Counted from the stretch's first letter, positions 1 to 12,798 are shown. The stretch is 60,000 nt of DNA from Branchiostoma floridae (GCF_000003815.2 NC_049981.1:28510379-28570378), one strand, 5' to 3'. Notes: generated by a model not told the origin, from the letters alone. Program-made: numbers and translations.

Positions 1-3000
1 GTCATCTCACGGTCCAGCTCTGAGGATATCACAACCTGAACTTCACCATCCCTGGAGACAGGAAAACACCACAAGTACAATCACTTCATAGCAGGTTGGG
101 TATCACAGATTGACAGCAGATAGTCTATCTGTAATACAAATGCTGTTACCCATGGCCATAACAGCCCCCCTCTTCTCAGGGGTTTGCCAAAGATAGGCGG
201 GCCACTGTAAGCACAATTGGATCAGGCTACTAGGAAGCTACACTTTTTCATTAACAGTGCTTAAGCTGGTGCACCACCAAATGTAATTTAGATATACAGA
301 TGTAGTAAAAAAAAAGACCAGGTTGTACCTTGCATCAGAGAGGTTGAACTGGCCAAAACTCCCTTCTTCTATTTGAAAAGTGAGCTGTGCATCCCTGTCG
401 CCATCAGTTGCCTGTAACAAATTATGATTATGATAATCATGATACACATTATCGGATACTCAAGCTAAGAACATATTTTCATATCTTTGTCATGTCTCTA
501 GCTTTCTTCAGCAAGGCCGTTACTGTCCCTGATAGGTCTCTGAATGGAAGGTGATTTCAGCACTAAGGACATGTCAAACGATGAATCAGGGGTCCCATGG
601 TAAACAATGCTTCTAAACTCAAACATGACATGGTTATCAAGATTATAACTTAAAACATGTTTTTTTTTTTATTCAACCATCTCAAAAGCCTTTTGTAGCC
701 CTCACCTTCAGGGTAGCCACCACAGTGCCAGTTCCAGCTGCTTCAGACACCTGTGCTGTGTACTGCTCCTGACCAAACTGGGGCTTGTTGTCATTCACAT
801 TGGTCACATTGATGTTCACTATAGCTGTGGTCACCCTGGAAAATATAACCAGAAAAATTCCGCACATTTAGAAGTAAGATAGGATTAGGCTTAGCCTCCT
901 TTTAATTTGATAGCAGATCATTAACATTAAGATCTACTTGTATTGCCTGAGCTATAATAAGCAAGTAGGAAACATATAATGATGCATACATCAGCATCTA
1001 ACATGCTGCAAACATTTCTCCATATCTTTGTTGTTACTTGTCTTGAGCTTTAAACAGGAAGGCCAAAAGTGTTTATGTCAGGTCACTGAATGGAAGGTGC
1101 TTTCAGCACCAAGGACATGTCAAGCCATGGATAACAACTATGGTAAAGAATTCTTGGAAACTCAAACATACCATAATCATCTGTACATACATAACACACA
1201 TATCCGTGTATAATTTCCTAAATCTTCATTCTGAAAGCTGTATCAGTCTGATCGCCACATTTGCTACTATCTGCAAATCTGTTTCAAGACATGGAATCTA
1301 CAAGGTCACCTTGAAGCAGCGCCTTGATCAGCAGCCATGACCACCACAACGTAAGACTCCACAGTGTCGGCATCCAGACTCCCAGACACTGTGATGTTCC
1401 CATCTGTGCTGATGGAGAACTTGTCCTTCCCATCACTGGATGCAAATATGATGCTATAGAGGATGTCTCCATTGGTACCAGAGTCTCGGTCTGTTGCCGT
1501 CACCTGTAGTCATAGCAAGCATGGTGAGACATTGTTTTCAGGTGCATAGTACAGCTCACTGTGTTCTAAATATAGCAGTTAAGGCAAAAAAGTACTGTGA
1601 ATTTTGATCTACGCAGTGCTATTAGCACATATTGTGCGGAATAAAGGCAACAAGACTGGCAATAAAAATGTATTATTGCCATGACGACGATTGAGGGTAC
1701 AACAATACAGCTCAAATCAGAAATAGACTGGAACTTCCCTGTCGCACTATCCCTGGCACAATATACTAGCCCACCTGTAACATAAACCTACAGCCAGCAG
1801 AAATGTACTATCCCCGGTACAGCACAATGGTCTGCCAGTGACCTAAACCTACAGCTGAGCACTACAGAAGTATTTCCTGTCTGCCTGTGGCGTATGGCTT
1901 GAACAAGCTCTAGAAAAGAAAATGTATCCTTCATAACATAACATAACATAACAACCAAGACAACGTGATCCATTGTGCAGAGTTCCCTGTCTAGTTTCAA
2001 AGGACAAATTCCTCCAGGGAGCAAGTGCGACCTACATTCCACCATTGCATACCAGAGATACATCTGGAACAGATTTGGGGGGGAGGGCTTGCATACCCAG
2101 CATACTGCATTCCTGTGGAAATGCCTGTGCAATTCCTAGAATTTTTGCAGACTGAATGCAAAATATACCACTTGACGACTCCCCTGAGGCGTCGTCAAAA
2201 AAATTACATCAAATTTTTATCTACATGGTGTTATTAGCTTAATCTCAAGGGGGCCAAATTTTATGGAAAAAAGTGTGAAATCATTGAATGAGTAAACTAC
2301 TGTAAACTTTTCAAACATAATGCGTTGCATGACAAACATGGTGTTTTTTTAGTTTTTAGTGTTTCCTGAGACTCCCTGGGAAGTTTGAAACTACATGTAA
2401 TACCTACCTGTGTCACAACAACTCCATTTTTGGCATTCTCTGGCACAGCTGCATTGTATTCGTCAGCAGTGAATGTGGGGCTATTGTCATTCTCATCCAA
2501 CAGTGTGATGAGAACTGTGGATGTAGGGCTGCGGTACTGTTCTGTGGTGTTTGTTTCAACTGCATAAACCTGAATTTAAGGGTAAAAAAAATGAAATATT
2601 TAGAAGATTGCTAATCAAACGTTTTTATGTTCAACCTATCCATTCATTCCCATCTCTGGTCAGTGGAGTAGGGGTAAATTTATTGAATCATATCATAGTC
2701 TGCATCATGATTTTGCCATGCATTTTTGTTAACTGAAATGTTGTCATTGGTAAAGATGAAGTAAAATTAAGTACAACTAAGAATCAGTTGCATACAGCTT
2801 CACAAGTTTGTAACAAACAATTTAATGTCGAAGTTATGTCTTGCATGCTATTTTGTCGCAACCTCAATAAATTTCTAATTTTGTGGTATCTTAGGCAAAG
2901 TAATGTGTATATCATCATAGCCAATCTATATTCTGTTTACATGAATGAATGTTAGACATGCAGGTAATGAGATGTCACAGATTAAAGATAATTGAACTTC

Positions 3001-6000
3001 ATTGTCACTAACAAAAAATAACAGATGTTATCTGAAACGTCTGATTGTTTCCCCATATCATATCCCTGCAGTTGCTTGTCATAGTTGCTATTTGACGTAT
3101 GTTCAGCTTACCTGTAGTGTGAAATTGTTGTTGGTCTCCCTGTCCAGGATACTGCTGTTGCTGACACTGATGTAACCAGTGGTGCTGTCAATAGTGAAGA
3201 CATCTGAAGGTTCCAGCACATACATGAACACTGCATTCTCTCCCTGTAAAATATCATTAGAAATATATAAAGTTCCCTATCAAATATTTTTGATAGCTTC
3301 AACCTGCCAGACCCTTGTAAGCTTAAGCCAGATACAAAAGCTACCTGTCTGTAGATAGTTGCAAACAAATCTACCAATTGACTGTTACAAAAGATAATGA
3401 TTATGGTTTTACAAAAGTTATTGAGATATAAAGACATGCACATTTTCTCTGCAAATACATCCAATTTCATCAGGTTGGAAAATAGCTCAGAGGTTGAGCT
3501 CCTTAATTCACAACCAAGATGTTTACAACAATAGCCATTGTTGTTGTAAACACCTTGCTTGTGAATAAACCTGTTGTCATGTTCATTGTTTTCGCCCTGG
3601 TACAGATTCGTCAATACTGCACTCCTCATACCTCATCCTTGTCTGAAGCTGTGACAGTGAGTACAGGAGTCCCCCTGGGGGCATTCTCCACCACTGTTGC
3701 CTGGTACTGGCTGGCTGACATCTGTGGTTGGTTGTCGTTGGCATCTTGTACCACGATGTAGACACGGGCCTCTGCTGATCTGACACTGTTGTTTGACTGT
3801 ACTGCCTGGGTAAGCAATAATTATGATACAATCTGATATGTTTTTGCTTTATGCTTTTGACTTTCAGTGGCACTGTTTTTTTTTTCAGAAGGTCAAAATA
3901 TTAGCAATTGCACAGGTATGGTACCCTAAACTTGATATTCTAATGCATATTGGAGAATTTGTAGTATTTGGTCTCCCTACATCTTGCTTATTTGATCCTC
4001 TTTACTTGCGTAAGCAATGTAGTATACTACATCCTTAAGATATTTCATGTCAGGATTTAAAGGTAACTTTTAAAGATACTCTTACTCACTCACTCATTCA
4101 CTCAGTCTCTTACTGCCATATCCATATTAATGTAAGCCAGGCATTCTTATGAAAATGGTATGCAACTCATAATTTTCTCAATTTTGTTTGTTTGTTCCTA
4201 TTTCTGTTTGTTGACCAAGAATAAGACTATCTCCCATGATAGTTTGTTTACCTTGATGGTGAGTGTTACATCATGTACTGTCTCCCTGTCCAGTCCTCTC
4301 ACCACAGACAGCTCTCCTGTTGAACCATCAATGCTGAAATAGCTCATCAGGTCTGATAGGTCTGTTGGTGTGGAAGATGCTGCAATGTGGAATTATAAGA
4401 TTGAAATGTTGTAGAATAAACTAAATGTGTCATCAGGAAGAGACTTTGTTATTTGATGAACAATAATTTATTTTGAAAGTATTGATTTTTTTGTTTTCCT
4501 TTTGTAAAGTTAGACATATTCCTATTTTCATCATAATTTTTGTTGTCCCCTTTCCCAGAAAATAAAGGTAACTCTTAGTGTCAATAGATGTCATTGCTGA
4601 ATGATGCACACTTCATGACTTTGAAACAAAAACCGAAGATTGTTGACTACTACACACCTTTCTGTATTGAGTACTCTAGTGTTTGGTTGATGCCAAAGTC
4701 CTGGTCATAGGCAAGGATGGCAGCAGGTGATGTGATCAGGCTCTCTGTTGCATTCTGGATGTAAGCAGTCATGACTTTTACTTTTATTCAAAGTGTTAAA
4801 AAGCTCAGAAAGACCATTCAAATTACTTTAAGAAAAGTATAATGTATCATATTGCTACAGTTATTAGTTAATTCCTGAAATACATTGTACACAATATGTA
4901 CATGTGTGGAAACATCACTTTTGAGTCAAATGTGAAAGCAGTACTGTATGGAGATAAACAAATGATCTAAGAAACTGTTCTTATAAATCAATATAAACTC
5001 CAGCAAAGTATAAATCAGACTGGAAGTTATAGAAAAGGAAAACAGCTCACCTCCACAACAGTAGCTTCATAGATGTCATGTTGAAAGACTGGATCCAGAT
5101 CATCTTCATCAGCTACAGCTATGGTCAGTGTTGTGTTGGAGCTTCTGGATGGGCTACCTTGGTCCTGAAAACAAGACAACAATTCCATTATGTAGAAATA
5201 GGTATAGAAGTGATGATTTAAAGTTGATAACAAATTAACCATGTGCAAACAACACAGGCAATGATGCAAAGTTTGAGTGCAGATGGTCATGACAGAATTT
5301 TTTACAACTGCTTATGATTTATTTCATGTTAAAAACATAGAGAATGACTCTAAAACTGTTCAAATGATAACTGAATTTCAATTACCCGAACTTGCACAAT
5401 GAGCTCAAACTGCTGTGGGCCAATGTCATAATTCAGTGATGAAGATAAGGTCACAGCTCCAGTTGTTCCAACTGCAAAGTAGGAAGTCTGTCAAGGAATG
5501 AAATACAAAGACATTTAATCCACATATCCGTATTGGTTTTAAAATCATAAACAACTTACAAAATTGATTTATTTCTTTTTTCTGTCATTTTTATCCAGGG
5601 TTGCCCAGCTCAGTGATGAACACTGCTATGCAGTGGGCCCCAAAAAAATAAACAAGTACATACAGTTACTAACAGACAACAAAATTAACATACAACAAAT
5701 TAATTATGTATATCTATCTATCTATATAATAATTAATATGTGTTACACAGTTATGAAAATAATGAATTTCAAAACAATGACAATAATGATAACAATAATA
5801 AACTAGAGTTCCACGAACACATACCTTTGCCAAATAAACCAGGTTTGTTATGTAGAATGATGTCTGTAGACAAATGCGTTACTCCTTTCATTTTCTTTAT
5901 AATGATATGCTTGGAGTTGGTTTATAAAATTTCAGCATTGATCATGCAAATTAGATCCCAAGTTACAATTAATTGATATCGAATTGCATACCAAAATCAT

Positions 6001-9000
6001 GATGATCCTTTAATCCATTCTTGACTTATTCTCTTTCAAAGTCTTTAAATACACCTCTTACTCTCTTCCCTCTTTCTCAGTTACATATGTGAAAACTTTG
6101 ATGAAAGTACTATAATGGAATACAGTGGATTTATGAACTTTTCCTCATCAATTATGCAAATTAGCTGTTAATTTGCATAATAAGTATCACATTATATGTC
6201 TTCACTTAGGCTATCTACATGCCAAAAATCATGACGATCCGTCAACACGTTCATATTTTCTCATTAATTATGCAAATGAGATCATCATGTGCATGATAAA
6301 AATGTATTGACATTTCTCTCTTTCTCAGCTACATATGTGACAAGTTTTAAAGTCCTATCATGGAATGTAGTGAATTTATAAAATATCCTCATTAATTATG
6401 CAAATTAGCTGTTGATTTGCATAATTTGTATCTATTATGCAGGTCTTTACTTACGCTACCTACATACCAAAAAACATGATGATCCGTCAACATGTTCATA
6501 TTTTCTCATTAATTATGCAAATGAGGCCATCATTTGCATAATTGATATCTATCGACATTTCTCTCCTTCCCAGCTACATATGTGACAATCATTATTATGC
6601 AAATTAGCTGTTGATTTGCATAATAAGTATACCATTATGTACGTCATCACTCATTCTATCTACATACCAAAAATCATGACGATCCGTCAACACGTTGTAG
6701 AGTTATTCTCGTCCAAAGTTTGAAAGGAAACCGGTGCCTGTAGTTCCAAAAAAGCCGCTAGGGGGCCCAAACTCACAGCACTTACTCTCTGCCTCGAGGG
6801 CTATCTACCACTCAAAAATCATGATCACAGCATGTCCAGAACAGGAGATATCAAAAATTGAGGTTCTGCTGCAGTACCTTAGCAAGCCGCTAGGGGGCCC
6901 ATTATCGAACTTGACCTTCGTTTTCCCGACCCCTACCCACCTACCAAATATTATCGGGATCCATCCAAGACTTCTTGAGTTATGCTGTTAACAGACAGAC
7001 AGACACACAGACACACAGACTCACAAGCCCAAAACATAACCTTAGCCATTCTGGCAAAGGTAATAATACTAAAGATGAAAAATACAATACAAACCATAGT
7101 CAAAGTCATAGTCCAGTCCATTCTGGCTTGTCATTGAGGGGTCAATGATAATATGTTGACTTATGATAGAAAATTAAAGCTAGACTTTTCTATTGAAGGT
7201 GTTTTGTATAATAATAGAAGTACTTACACTGCTGAGTAAAGAAAATATTCTTTGACTGTTTGGTCCACTATCAATATCTGAAGCTGACAGGGTGAAGACG
7301 GTTGATCCAACTTGTGTGTACTGTGGAGATAAAGTTTTCATACGTGTTCAACAAACGTAAAGATTTCATTCCAAGTAAGTACCCCTTCCTGTTGAGTTTT
7401 AGGCTACCTACCTTCCTATGTAGTCCAGTAACCAAGCAAGGTCTTTCAAACTTAAAGAATATGACATTGTGAATGAACAAAAATAGAATGTAGTGTTTGG
7501 TATACCATGTGCAGTTTGTTTTATCATTTCTCTAAGCTTCCTGGCCACTTAGGTTTCAAGCAATTTTTAACAGATACTGTAAGCAAACTTTCACAAAACT
7601 GTTGCTCTCACTGATGCTAGGCAATGTGTACGTACCTCACTGACAGTTGTGCTATAGGGTGTATCTTGAAACTCAGGGTTGTTATCATTGGCATCACCTA
7701 TTGTGACAACAAGGTTTGTTTCCCTCTGAAACAAAAATAATTGTCAGCAATTATATTCAACATTAGTCAAGAGATTAGTTCATAACAAGGTCTTAAACAA
7801 TGTTATGTCAGGTGTCAATAAGGTAGCATTCCAGCCTGGTGTAAGTAGATTACAAATCATTTGGCTCCACTAAGTTGTTATACAGGTATGTCACATTTGC
7901 CAGTATTTTCTTCGTTTTACTTATCACCAAAAGTAGCTCAAAGAGTGAGACTTGCAGTTTACAAGTGCCTGGGTGAAGTATACCCCACTGTCTCCACATA
8001 TCTTAGTCCCGCACCATAAAAGAAAAGGACATTTTACACAATGTTTAGTCATATGTTTTCATGTTATTAGTTGTTACATATTGTTGGTCATATATAACTT
8101 ATGAGTAAATTTTTGTGACCTGCTGTAGACCTAGTGGCCCCAATACATTGTTGTTGTTTTTTTCAATTTGAAATTGACTTTAGACTTAAGAATTAAATAG
8201 TAAATAACACTTACCGCATTGCTGAGTAGGGAAGATGAGCATGATACTGTCAGTTCGATTTTGGTGAGAACAGGAGGCTAAAAGTACAAAGGGGAAGGTC
8301 AACAATTTTACAAGACAATTGTATCTTCAAATTATAGCACAAAATGGATTTTTGCACTAAAATGCATATTTTTATTATGCATTGAGGTACATGGATAAGT
8401 TCTGTTGTGTTTATGTCATACTTTAAGCTAAGTACATCTTAGCTTAGCTTCAAGAAATTCAAACCTTACATAAACACAATCATTATGATAGTCTCCAGTA
8501 TAAGCTTATACACATATTGTATCTGAGAACATGTTTTCCAAGAAACAATAAATTTCCTCCATTTACCCCATCCCTATCAATGTCCTGATCCAACACCAAG
8601 GGAACAAAGTCTGCATTAGGCTGCAGATCTAAGCTGAAGTATCCTCCTGGTGTCTGTGATGTTATGGTGATGTTTGAGATGTCCACATCATAGGTTCCAG
8701 AGAAATCCAAGTTTGTAACTGCTTCACCTGAGAGTTGGTAAAAGTAATCATTGCATGCATGTAAGTACACTTTTTCTATGTTTAAGTACATGTTTTCCTC
8801 GCTTTCACATTGGCATTATATGAAATTCAAATAAAAAGAAAGAAGTACAGAATGAATTACAACTATTCTGTTGTCATTGTGAATCTCATGATTTTGTTCA
8901 AGTTAAAGAAACACATACGGTTTCTTGCTTATGGCTACTTTTGTCATGTATCTTTAACATCTAGATTAGATCTTTTCTAAAACATGTATTTTCCTTCATG

Positions 9001-10908
9001 TGTATACTTGTATAAGACAGGGATCACAATGTCAATAAGGAGTTTAAGTTACTCCTTTGATCAATGTATGAGGAAACAGAAAATGCACCCCAAGATCTAG
9101 AGCAAGCCTAAATAGTGCGGCAACACCCATGTACAGTATTGCTCGTATTGCTCTGTCCATACCTGTTGCAAACATGTTTTCTTCAACTTCAAAAATAAGA
9201 CGACCTGAAGTTGAGTTTGCCCAGCATAGTTCAGCAGAGCCTGGGAATAAAAAAAGAAACAAGAGTTCAAGACCTCATATCTCCATGAAATATTCAGATT
9301 CTGCAAATGTCTTTCACATCTGCATAATCTACGCTTGGTAATATAAACCTTTTAACTTACACAGGTCACAATGTTGACAAACCAATCATTTACTACATAT
9401 ACTTAGAAGAATTATGACACTTTCACATTAATTATGACTTTTATCAGTATCATTCAAATCATGCTTACATACTACACAATCATCAGTTTATTTGTCATGT
9501 CAATGTTTAAATTTCACATCAATTATTGAATATATGTACAAGAGTAGAATGAGGGCCCTCACCCCTATGCCCATATGCTGTTTCTGACTTGCAAGTTTAA
9601 TGTGTTTCCCCTGGAGCCAGCATAATGAGATAGGAATGCCTTTCTTTTCTTCCAAAAGGAGTGAGTGTAAATGCCACAGAATGTTAGCTACTGTGACCCG
9701 GGCACCATTTTTAATCCATCAACTCAGGTTAAAGCACTTTTCTATAGGGTCTAAAGTCCTTTACAGTGATTCACAACAACATGTTTTCTACCAGAGAAAG
9801 AATTATTGATTATCGAAATGCGATTGGTTTGACAAGAAACACTGGCTAATTCCCCATTCACAAAACTTCCTCTTACGATATTAACATAGTTTTTTTTTTA
9901 AGAACTAACGTTACAAGATTGACAAATGTTGGAGTCAAAAGTTGAAGTTGAAAAGTTCTTCAAAACACTCGTCATTAAAATCAACAGGTAAAGTCAATAC
10001 TGCAAGAATGCAGTATAGTGTTTGTGTTAAGTGTACGAGCTTGTTTTGGGATTATGGCTTTAACTCGAGCAGAGTTCCTCCAGAAGTGCTCTTTACATTA
10101 GCTTTCGATGTAAAGCAAATCAATCCTTAGAGGAAGTCTGCACCAGTGCTTTGAAGTTCTAAGTTTACGATATAACGGCCTATCATCATTGTTTTCTCAA
10201 TGTGAAGTTGCCCGTAAGCTTTGCATGGTAATGACTTTTAATCTGTATATTTTCGATGTACGTCATGTACGTTTGTTTATATTATCTTTTTAAATGCGGG
10301 TTTATTGTCATTTGCTTTTCCAGATAAACGCCCCTCTATATACGGTCTCAGTCGGTTTGCCATGAATAGTTTATTGGAGAGCATGGACAGAATAGATAAT
10401 TATCGATCCCGCGGGGCTCCATTCAAACTCACTCAATCGGCTAACACTCCTCCAAATCACAGCATGTGTCAAGTGGTGCTGCTGACTCATTATAGCGGAT
10501 CGCGGAAGGTCCCCGTACCCAATGTGCGTGCTTAATAGGGTCAAATCGTGACTTTTTCGTAGACTTGATCGTCATCGCTGCACGCTGTAGGCACGATATT
10601 TCATGCATCAAACAACTTGAATACAACTGTACGGGCTACTCTGTACACTATAATACCATGATGCTATAAAAGCACGTAGTCAAAACTTGATAGCTTTATC
10701 AATTGAAATTCAGAAACAAATCTGTTTCAAATAAATACGCGTTTGTATACAAGGGACAGTAAAATTGGACTTTTGATAATTAGAGAAGAAAAATGATACA
10801 AAATTCCTTACCTTGTGCCGTGACTCCATAACTCCCCAGAAGTGCCGTCGTTGTTATACTTATAACAAACACCCAGCTGGACACTCCACTTTCCCTGAAT
10901 ATCGCCAT
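1..10908 (-). CDS. Cadherin-superfamily gene, 5' half (signal peptide plus EC1-EC6), 17 exons
   Basis: Membrane adhesion protein of the cadherin superfamily; the 3' part lies beyond base 1. Exons (5'->3' on minus): 10908-10812, 9240-9163, 8727-8567, 8277-8215, 7725-7636, 7320-7228, 5487-5386, 5164-5051, 4754-4658, 4379-4252, 3805-3632, 3243-3112, 2569-2408, 1503-1310, 835-706, 411-329, 51-1. All junctions are GT-AG and phase stays open over 1949 nt (649 codons). Residues 1-32 form a signal peptide. EC1 is about 33-150, EC2 151-254, EC3 255-368, EC4 369-474, EC5 475-580, EC6 581 onward. Calcium-linker motifs: DANDN (144-148, 362-366), DENDN (468-472), NVNDN (574-578); LDRE at 328, 432 and 645; DRD at 502. 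The EC2/EC3 linker is a non-canonical acidic DEDDLDP (from 247). No transmembrane segment is in the window. The DLDP linker and repeat pattern remind me of the CDHR2/CDHR5-type cadherin-related group, but the subtype is a guess. Family call is firm. Confidence 0.93.
478..636. repeat. Intronic repeat copy 1 (paralogue of 1020-1172)
   Basis: This intron between cadherin exons 15 and 16 shares an ordered set of matches with the previous intron: CATATCTTTGT, CTGAATGGAAGGTG, TTTCAGCAC, AAGGACATGTCAA, CCATGG and AAACTCAAACAT, in the same order and spacing. It is either a dispersed repeat in both introns or a trace of local duplication within the gene. Confidence 0.6.
1020..1172. repeat. Intronic repeat copy 2 (paralogue of 478-636)
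   Basis: Partner of the 478-636 segment, in the intron between cadherin exons 14 and 15. The two copies match in the same orientation. Confidence 0.6.
3507..3565. other. miRNA-like imperfect hairpin inside a cadherin intron
   Basis: Left arm 3507-3531 and right arm 3541-3565 pair at 23 of 25 positions around a 9-nt loop. It lies in the intron between cadherin exons 11 and 12. On the gene-sense strand the 3' arm contains TGTAAACATC. Shape and size suit a short pre-miRNA or a small foldback transposon remnant; expression is unknown. Confidence 0.4.
5564..5660 (-). repeat. Probable retrotransposon 3' tail
   Basis: Read on the minus strand, this stretch runs through a GGGCAACCCTGGATAAA-like segment to AATAAA near an A/T-rich end, the look of a truncated LINE 3' terminus. 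It sits in the long cadherin intron 5488-7227, just before the octamer-rich repeat. No coding remnant is visible. Confidence 0.3.
5800..7070. repeat. Composite octamer-rich interspersed repeat in cadherin intron
   Basis: The 1.7-kb intron 5488-7227 is filled by a repeat with internal degenerate subrepeats. Blocks such as CATCATTAATTATGCAAAT, TTAGCTGTTGATTTGCATAA and ATCATGACGATCCGTCAACA recur every 100-150 bp. The element ends with short CAGACACA-type tandem repeats near 6990-7020. Ten copies of ATGCAAAT or its complement ATTTGCAT lie between 5944 and 6621. A diverged relative lies in reverse orientation at about 49500-49900, sharing the GCATAACTCAAGAA / GACAGACAG end. Confidence 0.75.
10812..10908 (-). 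CDS. Cadherin exon 1: start codon and signal peptide
   Basis: The ATG at 10908-10906 has a good context (A at -3, G at +4). It opens a 32-codon leader with a hydrophobic core (WVFVISITTTALLGSYG) ending before TAQG, as in a secretory signal peptide. The exon ends in phase 1 at AAG|gtaagg. The next exon (9240-9163) continues in frame with a Cys/Trp-containing segment and a FEVEEN motif typical of the first strand of a cadherin repeat. Confidence 0.88.
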
Positions 10909-11280
10909 GTTTCTACACCGGTCTCACAAGAGCAGGTACCGTCTCAGATTGCCCCGGCCAATTTTCCCGGATTTACCGCACTTTGGTCACACTTGGGGCG
11001 GCTTGAATGTCTCCACCTGGCCGCCTGAAATTTCAGGCCCGTTCCGCGCGACCCGCGCGCTGAAAGCCGGGCGTGAAATGCTCACAATGACACGGCTGGG
11101 CGAGTTATGTAGGACCACCCCTGTACAATCCACGGGTGCGACGGCACGAGCTTTACTAGTTGTTGCAAGGTTCTTCAAGGTACTGTTACACCTGCGTCAA
11201 GTTCGCTGTACCAGTCACCTGCTGCTCTTGATACTAGTCAACTTTGAACTTTACAGCTTCCGCTGTTTTCTGTAATGAAA
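10909..11280 (-). promoter_or_regulatory. CpG-rich 5' flank of the cadherin gene
   Basis: Immediately upstream of the cadherin start codon the sequence becomes GC- and CpG-rich (densest about 10930-11110, with runs such as CGCGCGACCCGCGCGC) against an AT-rich background. A CCAAT-type pentamer is present on the plus strand near 10960 (GGCCAATTTT). I see no convincing TATA box. This is the expected place for a promoter and 5' UTR; the role is inferred from position and composition only. Confidence 0.4.
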
Positions 11281-12437
11281 ACAAACATAGGGTTACAATA
11301 AGGTATACAGCACACCACACGTTAGAAATCTGTCATTTGTACGAACCCCTTTCCTAACGGACATTCTGTTCAATTAATTTATTCCCCTACCATGTAGTAC
11401 AATAAGACGTTACACATGGCGACTCAGAAAAGCCGCCCACAACTTTCCGGTTGGACAGAAGTGAAAAGTGTCTCTTCACGGTACTGGTGTTATTAAAAGG
11501 TTTAGGAGAAAAGACATTGTGTTGCATTTAGAAATCCACACAGGTCCCAAGTCACCGAAGACTCAGGAAAGGGTATAAACAATCGACGCTACATTCAACA
11601 AGAACCGAAGGTACAATGGTACACATTTTTGACAATGCACGTAACATTGTTTAAGAAGAATTAGAGTAATGCTGCTAGTCTTTAGATTATTTTCATTCAC
11701 ATGTAAAATGTTTTTGATGCCTCTGAACGATTCTCCAACGTCAATACTAAATTGTAGTCATTCTAGTGCCTTTCATGTGAGAAAGTATGTCCGATCGTCC
11801 AATAATTAGAACATTCAAATATTGTCAGGACACTTTGCTATCAATTAGTATTTGATAGATATGTTTGTACATGTGGTGTACATTGTCATCATATCAGTTG
11901 TTGCTGGGCTGGACGGGTAGGTTTGGAGAGCGGACTCATCAAAATGCCCATATTAGTTTAAGAATAGGTCGTCAAACATTGACAAGACCCCGCTGTGTCA
12001 TGTACGTTGATGATTAACCCGGAAAAAACGGATACCATAGCCCATTTGTCTAAGGCGGGATCTTGAAAGGCTACAGGTATAAAAATCGAACTGCCCTATC
12101 GTTTTATGCTATTGGTGAAACTTCCACACCCAACTGGCTGTGTTGTCGTTTTGTAACAACTTTTCAATAGTATATTCATGCATGTTAATTGTTCGTTTCA
12201 ACGCAATAAATATTTGGCACATGACTCAGAAATACCTAACTCTCTAGTGTCTGCAATAAACACTTTAAAGCCTCTTATAATTAATTGATAGAGGACAAAG
12301 TAGTTTGGGAAAAACAATCTCTCCTGTGATTTCTTTTGTCAGCTCTTTTTAAAAATGTCATATACACCCCCAAGGGAATGCCAGGGTCTACATGTATATG
12401 TGACTAGGGAAGCCAGCTGTCACCAAACCGACTGACC
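11281..12437. other. Spacer, no gene seen
   Basis: AT-rich spacer upstream of the cadherin promoter region. I see no splice-consistent exon, RNA gene or repeat that I can name. Confidence 0.6.
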
Positions 12438-12798
12438 CAGGGTTGTAGCCAGCCTGAAATCATTTTCAGTCCCCTCAATTTTGAATAGGAATCCTATCGA
12501 GCACCGAAGGCATGGCGTGGTGTCGCGCGTCATTTCTATGGGGTCTGGGTCCCAGATTTTGAAACCTAGACCCTCTGAAACACTATTTCCTGCATTTTGA
12601 GGTGCAAATTTTGCTTGTAGACTAAGCTGTTCAATGTCATCTGTTTTGGTGAGGAAGAACACATGGGTTTCAGTTTTTTTATATCTTTACATATCAATTT
12701 TTGTCTGTCCCTGGGGATGAAATGGGGAAAACTTTTTTCAGTCCCCAGCTGCAAAATTCCTTCAAAGGACTGAAGGACAGGTGCTGGCTACAACCCTG
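12438..12798. mobile_element. hAT-type MITE with perfect 8-bp target duplication
   Basis: The element starts CAGGGTTGTAGCCAGC and ends with the exact inverse, GCTGGCTACAACCCTG. It is flanked on both sides by the identical octamer GACTGACC (12430-12437 and 12799-12806). CAGGG-type termini with an 8-bp duplication are diagnostic of the hAT superfamily. At 361 bp with no transposase it is non-autonomous. The intact duplication suggests a fairly recent insertion. Confidence 0.92.

Noticed and set aside
3507-3565. A true miR-30 orthologue
   Set aside because: Only ten bases match and on the opposite arm; the rest of the hairpin does not resemble miR-30.
3108-3629. 173-codon minus-strand frame across a cadherin exon-intron boundary
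   Set aside because: It reads the cadherin exon out of frame; the in-frame exon 3243-3112 fits the phase of its neighbours.
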